Assembly (NCBI GenBank): GCA_964356495.1 | Contig: CAYHHR010000004.1 | Location: 1 to 43,678, forward strand | DNA: 43,678 nt | Direction: 5' to 3' | From: JAKANM01 sp964356495 | Lineage (GTDB): Bacteria > Patescibacteriota > Patescibacteriia > Magasanikbacterales > GWA2-37-8 | Part shown: positions 35,000 through 40,477 of the stretch, piece after piece | How positions within the stretch are numbered: position 1 is the first letter of the stretch | Layout: every line of letters starts with the position of its first letter | Made by a program: the position numbers and the translations under genes | The notes under the pieces: model-generated | What the model saw: only the letters and a program-made list of their open reading frames with translations | Database searches by the model: none | Told to the model about the DNA's origin: nothing

Positions 35000-35686
35000 T
35001 TAACGATTGGATCTTATTTTCCAGCCTTCAACTGCGAGATGAACAAAACATCGCAGGCAGAAACTTTTGCAGAGCGCTCGATCAAGCTCGATACCGACGA
35101 GACCAAAAGAAGGTTCGGCGGTCTCCCGCATGATGCACTTGTTGGCACAATGTTTTCCGTGTTCTCCGACGAACACGTCCGCCGTGCGAGTCTCCGGAAT
35201 CAAACCAAACATGTGTCCTAACTCATGAATGGTTGTATTCTTGATGCGTTCCTCCGTGTCGTCTGCGAGTCGAGTCTTAGAAAAATAATCCCGGACCGTA
35301 ATGATCGCGTTGTATGCCTTAGTGCGCAGACCATAGATCTGGAATTGATCAGTCCTGGAATAGCGAAGATCGCGATCGACGACAATGACGTAATACGGTC
35401 GTAGATTTGTGGGACACGACAAATTCCGCTTATCACAATACTGAGAAAACAAATCAGCCAGAAGGTCGGAATCAACCATTAAGTTCGGCGGACTACCGAA
35501 CGATGCTTCTGCCAGACTGTGTTCCAGCTCCATTCTAGCACCAACGATTACGTCGTCGATACACACAACAGGCACTAGATCAAAGACGCCCAAGAGCTGC
35601 AGGAATGCACTGAGAGCGTCCATTACGTACGAGATCTGCTTGTAACTGATTGCTGCTTCACTAACCACACAAATTGGCCTAATCAC
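35000..35686 (-). CDS. Archaemetzincin-like zinc metalloprotease, copy B
   Basis: 228 residues, tandem paralogue of copy A (similar along its length, by eye roughly a third identical). HELGHMFGLIPET, then HGKHCANKCIM and FCLRC preserve the same stretched metal motif. RPYYVIVVDRDLRYS and an LDRA segment before the last CXXC are shared. It starts with GTG at 35686, aligned with the ATG of copy A, preceded by GAGGTAGG. It lies 30 bases upstream of copy A and just past the terminator of the ribosomal operon, so it must have its own promoter between 35687 and 35755; none was clear. No signal peptide is seen, so a cytoplasmic location is likely. Confidence 0.75.
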   Translation of the reverse strand: MIRPICVVSEAAISYKQISYVMDALSAFLQLLGVFDLVPVVCIDDVIVGARMELEHSLAEASFGSPPNLMVDSDLLADLFSQYCDKRNLSCPTNLRPYYVIVVDRDLRYSRTDQFQIYGLRTKAYNAIITVRDYFSKTRLADDTEERIKNTTIHELGHMFGLIPETRTADVFVGEHGKHCANKCIMRETAEPSFGLVGIELDRALCKSFCLRCFVHLAVEGWKIRSNR

Positions 35687-35753
35687 GTCCTACCTCGCTT
35701 GTTGTTAAAGAAACGCCTTATTGACCTTAACACGATTATCTGAAGCTGGTCAA

Positions 35754-35788
35754 ACAAAAAAACCCTGTACCACGTCGGGTACAGGGTT
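35754..35788 (-). terminator. Rho-independent terminator of the ribosomal protein operon
   Basis: Perfect 11-bp stem AACCCTGTACC (35761-35771) and GGTACAGGGTT (35778-35788) with a 6-base loop, followed on the minus strand by a run of seven T. It lies 12 bases after the rpsI stop. Confidence 0.92.
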
Positions 35789-35799
35789 GAAGTACATTT

Positions 35800-36207
35800 T
35801 TAGCGTTTTGACCACTGCGGTGCGCGACGAGCTTTCTTCAAGCCAAACTTCTTGCGTTCCTTGACGCGAGCGTCACGGCTAAGAAGACCAAGGCTCTTCA
35901 AGGTCTTTTTGAAATCTTCGTTCCAGACCACAAGAGCGCGGGCAATTCCATGCTGAACCGCCACTGACTGGCCTTTCATTCCGCCGCCAACCACCTTGAT
36001 CGAAAAATCAAGATCCTTTTCCTTACCCAACGCTTTCAATGGCGCGAGAATAGTCGTTTGCATCGTGAAGTGGGAAAAATACTGTTCCATCGGCTTGCCA
36101 TTCACGACAATCCTGCCGGTTCCTTTGTCGACGCGAACACGGGCAACCGCTGATTTGCGGCGGCCGACGGCGCGATTTTGTTTTTCTTTAACGTTAAGTT
36201 TAGTCAT
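35800..36207 (-). CDS. rpsI: 30S ribosomal protein S9
   Basis: 135 residues. AVGRRKSAVARVRVDKGTG and the C-terminal RDARVKERKKFGLKKARRAP, ending in the conserved SKR tail that reaches the P-site tRNA, identify S9. Last gene of the operon, 9 bases after rplM, followed by a strong terminator. No Shine-Dalgarno sequence. Confidence 0.96.
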   Translation of the reverse strand: MTKLNVKEKQNRAVGRRKSAVARVRVDKGTGRIVVNGKPMEQYFSHFTMQTTILAPLKALGKEKDLDFSIKVVGGGMKGQSVAVQHGIARALVVWNEDFKKTLKSLGLLSRDARVKERKKFGLKKARRAPQWSKR

Positions 36208-36216
36208 AACTAGAAA

Positions 36217-36570
36217 TTATTTAAAATGAAGCCTCGTCATTCGTCCGGCGCGCAATTTATTCTTTGGCAACATTTTCATTACCGCGAGACTAAGAATCTC
36301 ACGCATATCCTTCATCATCATTTTTGCCGGGATTTCCTTCAAACCGCCCGGATGCATACTGTGGTGGCGATAAATTTTTTGTTCAATTTTCTTGCCGGTA
36401 AAAACCATTTTATCAACATTGGACACTTCTACCTTGTCGCCTTTGTCGATATGAAGTTCATAAGTAGGCTTATGCTTACCCATAAGAAGAGTGGCAATTT
36501 GAGTGGCAAGCCTTCCGGGAGCCTGGCCGGTCGCGTCGATTTCTTGTTTATGGTGTTTTGTACGTGTCAT
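36217..36570 (-). CDS. rplM: 50S ribosomal protein L13, short form
   Basis: 117 residues against about 142 in most bacteria. IDATGQAPGRLATQIATLLM, GKHKPTYELHIDKGD and the YRHHSMHPGGLKE segment identify L13. The usual N-terminal strand (about 12 residues) and the C-terminal tail containing YxGxxHPHxAQ are missing; the protein stops shortly after KNKLRAGRMTRLHFK. Adjacent to rpsI as in most bacteria. Confidence 0.93.
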   Translation of the reverse strand: MTRTKHHKQEIDATGQAPGRLATQIATLLMGKHKPTYELHIDKGDKVEVSNVDKMVFTGKKIEQKIYRHHSMHPGGLKEIPAKMMMKDMREILSLAVMKMLPKNKLRAGRMTRLHFK

Positions 36571-36571
36571 A

Positions 36572-36922
36572 TTAAACTAATTCAATAAGTACTTCCTCGG
36601 ATCCGTCCCCTACTCGATTCTTCAGAACTGTCGTCCTGGTGTAGCCGCCCTTGCGTTCCAAATAGCGCGGACCAAGCTTTTCAAGTAATTTATTCACGGC
36701 ATTTTTGGTGTGGAGACGCTTAAGCAACCAACGGCGGGAATTAAGATCGTCTGTCTTCGCTCTGGTAATCATCCTCTCAACTAATGAACGCGCCGCCTTG
36801 GCTTTCGCCTTGGTGGTCTTCATTTTTTCGTACAAAATTAAACTCTCAGCCAATCCGGTCAGGAGCGCGCGGCGTGGTCCGGTCTTGCGGTCAAGTGTAA
36901 CTTTTCTTTTTTGATGTCGCAT
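36572..36922 (-). CDS. rplQ: 50S ribosomal protein L17
   Basis: 116 residues, normal length. MRHQKRKVTLDRKTGPRRAL is close to the family N-terminus (usual MRHxxxxxKLxRxxxHRxAL), and KYLERKGGYTR-like sequence (RYLERKGGYTRTTVLKNRVG) closes the protein. It follows rpoA with a 50-base spacer holding two hairpins. One base separates it from rplM. Confidence 0.95.
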   Translation of the reverse strand: MRHQKRKVTLDRKTGPRRALLTGLAESLILYEKMKTTKAKAKAARSLVERMITRAKTDDLNSRRWLLKRLHTKNAVNKLLEKLGPRYLERKGGYTRTTVLKNRVGDGSEEVLIELV

Positions 36923-36939
36923 ATTTTATTTGTTAAAAT

Positions 36940-36973
36940 CCGCCTCTCCGGCGGATGCGCCGATGAGGCGCAT
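36940..36973. repeat. Two tandem perfect hairpins between rpoA and rplQ
   Basis: TCCGCC-tctcc-GGCGGA (36940-36956) abuts TGCGCC-gatga-GGCGCA (36957-36973). On the transcribed minus strand they follow the rpoA stop at once and end in TTTTAA, so they could act as an attenuator, a processing site or an mRNA-stability element. Confidence 0.7.
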
Positions 36974-37797
36974 TATTCGTCTCCCTTTTTCTTTTTGGTT
37001 TTGCGTTTTGGTTTTTCAGCCTTTACTTCCTCTTCAGTTTCAACTTTTTTTGAAACAACAACTTCCTCGGCTACAGATACAGCTTCCTCACTCTTTGATG
37101 CTGCACCCTCAGCTGAACCGTTTGCCACAATCGTAAAGTGGTCCATCAAAATTTGGGTGGCCTGCGCGAGCGCTTCGCGTGGAGAAATAGTTCCGTTCGT
37201 TTCAATCAACATGTTCAATTTCTCATAGTTCGTGATGTCGCCGACGCGGGTATATTCCACATGATAACCTACATCGCGTACCGGGGTGTAAACCGAATCA
37301 GTAAGAATGGTGCCGAGATCCTGGTGCTGGCGATCCTTCTCTTCGACCGGGCGATAACCACGGCCGCGGCCGACGGCAATTTCCATGTCCAAGGTACGGC
37401 CTTTGGTAAGATTGCAAATCACTAAATCTTTATTGATAATTTCGACATTGCTGTTTGGCTCAATGTCTCCAGCGGTAACCGGACCCGGGCCTTTTTTTGA
37501 AATATTCAAAACAACCATTTCATCGGTAAAAATTTTAACCGCGAGCTGTTTTAGGTTAAGCATAATCTCAACAACGTCTTCTTTGACGCCTTCGATCGTG
37601 CTGAACTCATGCTGTACTCCTTTGACTTTGAAATATTCAACGGCGGAACCAGGCAAAGAGGAAAGCAAAACGCGGCGCAGAGCATTACCAAGAGTGGTGC
37701 CATAGCCGTGGTAACACGGGGTAATGACTACCGTCGCGGTATGCGGCTGAGCGCCGGCCTCGAATTCCACCTTGGAGGGTAATAGATAGTTCTCCAT
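36973..37797 (-). CDS. rpoA: RNA polymerase alpha subunit without a C-terminal domain
   Basis: 274 residues. The N-terminal assembly domain is complete: FEAGAQPHTATVVITPCYHGYG, TLGNALRRVLLSSLPGSAV, and RPVEEKDRQHQDLGTILTDS-type segments through to ALAQATQILMDHFTIVANG. The linker and helix-hairpin-helix C-terminal domain (usual LxxLxLSVRxxNCLKxxxI) are absent. In their place is a tail of about 45 residues rich in Glu and Lys (VAEEVVVSKKVETEEEVK ... KRKTKKKKGDE). Polymerase assembly should work, but UP-element and activator contacts through the alpha-CTD cannot. Confidence 0.95.
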   Translation of the reverse strand: MENYLLPSKVEFEAGAQPHTATVVITPCYHGYGTTLGNALRRVLLSSLPGSAVEYFKVKGVQHEFSTIEGVKEDVVEIMLNLKQLAVKIFTDEMVVLNISKKGPGPVTAGDIEPNSNVEIINKDLVICNLTKGRTLDMEIAVGRGRGYRPVEEKDRQHQDLGTILTDSVYTPVRDVGYHVEYTRVGDITNYEKLNMLIETNGTISPREALAQATQILMDHFTIVANGSAEGAASKSEEAVSVAEEVVVSKKVETEEEVKAEKPKRKTKKKKGDE

Positions 37798-37818
37798 AAT
37801 ATATAAAATACGTTAAAA

Positions 37819-38427
37819 TTAACGTGAGTAAAACCCAATGATGGACTTCGCGTCAAAGTTGGGATTTTCAACCGTCGGATTATTTAAAACTTTTGCTGAT
37901 AATTTTTTGGAGTCAACAGCCAACCATGATGGCATTTCCTTCGTGTTGATCGTTTCAGCGATATTTTCAAATAATTTGCTCTTCTTGCTGGTCGCGTGCA
38001 ATTCAACCGCTTCTCCGACGCGAACCCGATAAGACGGAATATCAAGCGACTTGCCGTTCACGAGCACATGACCGTGAGTCACAAGCTGGCGGGCGGCGGC
38101 GCGAGATGGCGCGAGGCCACTGCGGTAGACCACATTATCAAGACGAGATTCCAAATAACTTAAGAGGAACTTGCTGGTGTCGCCTGATTTCTTCGATGCT
38201 TCAGCAACGTAGTTAGAAAATTGGCGCTCTAGTATTCCGTAAATTCGTTTTACTTTTTGTTTTTCACGAAGCTGTTTGCCGAAACCTGACATCTTAACGC
38301 GTTTCTGATTTGGTCCGTGTTGACCAGGCGGATAACTGCGTTTCGTAATCGGGCACTTGGCAGAGTCGCAAAGCTTCTCGCCGTACTTGCGGCATAATTT
38401 GTGTTTTGGTCTTATATCTCGAGCCAT
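37819..38427 (-). CDS. rpsD: 30S ribosomal protein S4
   Basis: 202 residues. An N-terminal zinc-type cluster with cysteines at about 12, 20 and 25 (LCRKYGEKLCDSAKC) is followed by SYPPGQHG and the S4 RNA-binding domain (SRLDNVVYRSGLAPSRAAAR, QLVTHGHVLVNGKSLDIPSY). Between rpsK and rpoA in the usual order. S4 is often an autoregulator of this operon; no site was identified here. Confidence 0.96.
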   Translation of the reverse strand: MARDIRPKHKLCRKYGEKLCDSAKCPITKRSYPPGQHGPNQKRVKMSGFGKQLREKQKVKRIYGILERQFSNYVAEASKKSGDTSKFLLSYLESRLDNVVYRSGLAPSRAAARQLVTHGHVLVNGKSLDIPSYRVRVGEAVELHATSKKSKLFENIAETINTKEMPSWLAVDSKKLSAKVLNNPTVENPNFDAKSIIGFYSR

Positions 38428-38450
38428 AGTATTAGAAATCCATTAAATTA

Positions 38451-38912
38451 TTAGACGCGGCGGCGCTTTGGCGGACGGCAACCGTTGTGCGGGATCGGAG
38501 TCATGTCGGTAATCTGCAAAACATTGAGACCATTGGTGTGGAGGGCGCGGATCGCGCTTTCGCGGCCGCCACCGATGCCTTTGATAAATACGTTAACTTC
38601 TTTCACGCCATAATCTGCAACTTTCTCCATCAAATCCTTTACTACCACGCTCGCGGCATATGGAGTCGCCTTCTTTGGCCCCTTGAAACCGGTGCTTCCT
38701 GAGGATGACCAACCAAGAACGGCGCCGTTTGGATCAGTAATGGTAAGGATGGTATTGTTGTAGGTGGCCTGAATATAGGCGTTACCCTTTGGCACCTGGC
38801 GAACAACTCTTTTCTTTTTTGGCTTCACATCAACCGACGGCTTCATTCCGGTAGCCGAGGCGGAGACCTTAGCGGTCGTTGGAACGGTAGTTTTAATTGG
38901 TTGCTCAGTCAT
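38451..38912 (-). CDS. rpsK: 30S ribosomal protein S11
   Basis: 153 residues, about 25 more than E. coli S11. The extra length is a low-complexity N-terminus rich in Thr, Val and Lys (TTVPTTAKVSASATGMKPS). The core is standard: GNAYIQATYNNTILTITDP, WSSSGSTGFKGPKKATPYAA, and the C-terminal DMTPIPHNGCRPPKRRRV. Between rpsM and rpsD. Confidence 0.96.
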   Translation of the reverse strand: MTEQPIKTTVPTTAKVSASATGMKPSVDVKPKKKRVVRQVPKGNAYIQATYNNTILTITDPNGAVLGWSSSGSTGFKGPKKATPYAASVVVKDLMEKVADYGVKEVNVFIKGIGGGRESAIRALHTNGLNVLQITDMTPIPHNGCRPPKRRRV

Positions 38913-38921
38913 ATTATAAAA

Positions 38922-39308
38922 TTATGTTTTCAGTCCAGATGGCTTCTTGCCGCTAACAGCCGTCTTTCGTACATTGCCGCGAACAGTGCGTGAGTTTGTC
39001 TTGGTGCGCTGTCCACGAACCGGCAAGTGCTTCATGTGGCGAATGCCGCGGAAGCATTTGATGTCTTTCATGGCTTTGACGTTGGACTGAATCTCGCGTC
39101 TGAGGTCGCCTTCAATCTTGTAAGTCTTCTCGACGATCGCGCGGATGGTATCCTGCTGTTCGTTGGTCAAATTCTTAGTGCGAATATTGCCGTCAATTTT
39201 CGCGGACTCCAAAACCTTTCTGGCAAGGGTCGGTCCGATGCCAAAAACGTATCGAAGTGAAATTTCGATTTTTTTCTCATTTGGAATGTTGATACCCGAG
39301 ATACGCAT
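38922..39308 (-). CDS. rpsM: 30S ribosomal protein S13
   Basis: 128 residues. MRISGINIPNEKKIEISLRY, the helix-hairpin-helix GIGPTLARKVLE, and GIRHMKHLPVRGQRTKTNSR identify S13. The upstream spacer to rpmJ contains an AT-rich, ATTGAAA-type repeat (39319-39349). Confidence 0.96.
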   Translation of the reverse strand: MRISGINIPNEKKIEISLRYVFGIGPTLARKVLESAKIDGNIRTKNLTNEQQDTIRAIVEKTYKIEGDLRREIQSNVKAMKDIKCFRGIRHMKHLPVRGQRTKTNSRTVRGNVRKTAVSGKKPSGLKT

Positions 39309-39318
39309 ACTCTTTTTT

Positions 39319-39349
39319 TGAAAATTGAAAAATTAAAAATTGAAAATTC
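39319..39349. repeat. Degenerate ATTGAAA heptamer repeat between rpmJ and rpsM
   Basis: Several words of the form ATTGAAAA/ATTAAAAA, a decayed relative of the ATTGGAA repeat found inside tagA and mnmA. Here it sits in a spacer and forms the rpsM leader. Confidence 0.6.
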
Positions 39350-39354
39350 TCTCA

Positions 39355-39468
39355 TTAGCCCTGGCGCTGTTTATGTTTCTTGCTTTCACAAATCACGCGC
39401 AAAGCTCCATTGCGGCGTACAATTTTACATTTTTGACAGATTTTTTTGACTGAAGCGCGAACCTTCAT
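39355..39468 (-). CDS. rpmJ: 50S ribosomal protein L36
   Basis: 37 residues: MKVRASVKKICQKCKIVRRN, then GALRVICESKKHKQRQG. The zinc ligands of the C+ form are all there (CQKC, then C27 and H32). It lies between infA and rpsM, its usual place. Confidence 0.95.
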   Translation of the reverse strand: MKVRASVKKICQKCKIVRRNGALRVICESKKHKQRQG

Positions 39469-39659
39469 ATATAAATTGATTACACAGATAAGCCATAGGC
39501 TTCGCAGATTACGCAGATTAATTGACAGTATCTGCGGCGCGAAAGCGCATCTGCGTTATTCAATAAAAAATATATCAACCACTGCCGCGATATCGTCGCT
39601 CAATCTTTCATCGAGCTCCACCGCACCGGCTGATACAAATTCTATTTATGGATGATTTT
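39469..39659. repeat. Intergenic region with CGCAGATTA-type inverted repeats
   Basis: The infA-rpmJ spacer carries direct words CGCAGATTACGCAGATTA (about 39503-39520) and their complement TCTGCG twice around a GCGC-GAAA-GCGC hairpin (39537-39548), so a large stem can form at 39503-39556. No gene is visible. On the minus strand this lies in the operon leader between infA and rpmJ. Confidence 0.65.
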
Positions 39660-39875
39660 TTAATACCGTAAAGTAATTCTACCTTTGGTCAGATCGTATG
39701 GAGTCATCTCTACTTTTACTCTGTCTCCAATCGATAACCGAATTTTGTTCAAACGCATCTTACCTGACAAATGAGCGATGATGCTCTGACCGCTTTCCAG
39801 GGTTACCCGGAAGGTGGCGGCCGGCAACAGGTCTTCGACCTGGCCATCAAGTTCGATGATGTCGTTTTTAGCCAT
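39660..39875 (-). CDS. infA: Translation initiation factor IF-1
   Basis: 71 residues, the normal length. MAKNDIIELDGQVEDLLPAA, then FRVTLESGQSIIAHLSGKMR and LSIGDRVKVEMTPYDLTKGR are the typical OB-fold segments. First gene of the ribosomal operon, 19 bases from the predicted start of transcription. Confidence 0.97.
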   Translation of the reverse strand: MAKNDIIELDGQVEDLLPAATFRVTLESGQSIIAHLSGKMRLNKIRLSIGDRVKVEMTPYDLTKGRITLRY

Positions 39876-39900
39876 TTAGAATTTTACTTAACTGGGCGAT

Positions 39901-39929
39901 AGTATAGCCCAAGATGAATTAATAGTCAA
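39901..39929 (-). promoter_or_regulatory. Promoter of the infA-ribosomal operon
   Basis: On the minus strand TTGACT (39929-39924), a 17-base spacer and TATACT (39906-39901). Predicted start near 39894, leader about 19 bases. Confidence 0.8.
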
Positions 39930-39984
39930 GTACCCCATATTAGGACACCTGAATAAATTTAAATTTTGCCTTAAAATCTAGCTT

Positions 39985-40072
39985 CTAAATCCTAAATCCC
40001 AATTTCCAAATCCCAAACAAATTACAAATCACAAACGTGATTGGAAATTGGAATTTGTGATTTGGGATTTTT
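39985..40072. repeat. Imperfect inverted repeat built from TTGGAAATT/TTTGGGATT words
   Basis: The left half has AAATCCCAATTTCC and CAAATCCCAAAC; the right half has GTGATTGGAAATTGGAATTT and GTGATTTGGGATTTTT. The halves are complementary in part. The right half encodes the last residues and stop of the GtrA-like protein. Confidence 0.7.
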
Positions 40073-40475
40073 CAATCCGGTACACCCAATACTTATAAAG
40101 AAGGAAGTTCCAGGCCACCGACAGAGCGATATTCAGCGTACGCGCGTATAGATAGTAAACACCAAAACGGTCATGAAGTAAATAGATCCAAACTACTGAA
40201 AATAAGTAGTTAAATACTGCTAAAATAAGGAACTTGATCATCTGCCGATGAGTTACCCCCACGGCTTTGAACGACCAATGCTTGTTTAGAAGGAAAACTC
40301 CGGTCACGATTACCGGCTGATTTATAACCACGGCAAGCGTTGGCGAAAAATGCAGATACTCTTTCAAGAAATACAAACTGCCGATATCAGCAAGAAACGC
40401 GCTTATACCAATAATAAAATATTTTGTAAATTCTTTACGCATTGACCAAAAATGAAGAATTACGCTCCTTAACAT
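40029..40475 (-). CDS. GtrA-like membrane protein
   Basis: 148 residues with four membrane spans. FTKYFIIGISAFLADIGSLYF, NKHWSF (usual NRxWxF) and SVAWNFLLYKYWVYR are hallmark GtrA/DPMS-related segments; such proteins are thought to help move or present lipid-linked sugars. The last residues (SQITNSNFQSRL) are encoded by the dispersed repeat at 39985-40072, so the natural C-terminus was probably replaced. It starts 3 bases after alaS; an internal Met (40442) could be the real start. Confidence 0.85.
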   Translation of the reverse strand: MLRSVILHFWSMRKEFTKYFIIGISAFLADIGSLYFLKEYLHFSPTLAVVINQPVIVTGVFLLNKHWSFKAVGVTHRQMIKFLILAVFNYLFSVVWIYLLHDRFGVYYLYARTLNIALSVAWNFLLYKYWVYRIEKSQITNSNFQSRL

Positions 40476-40477
40476 AG

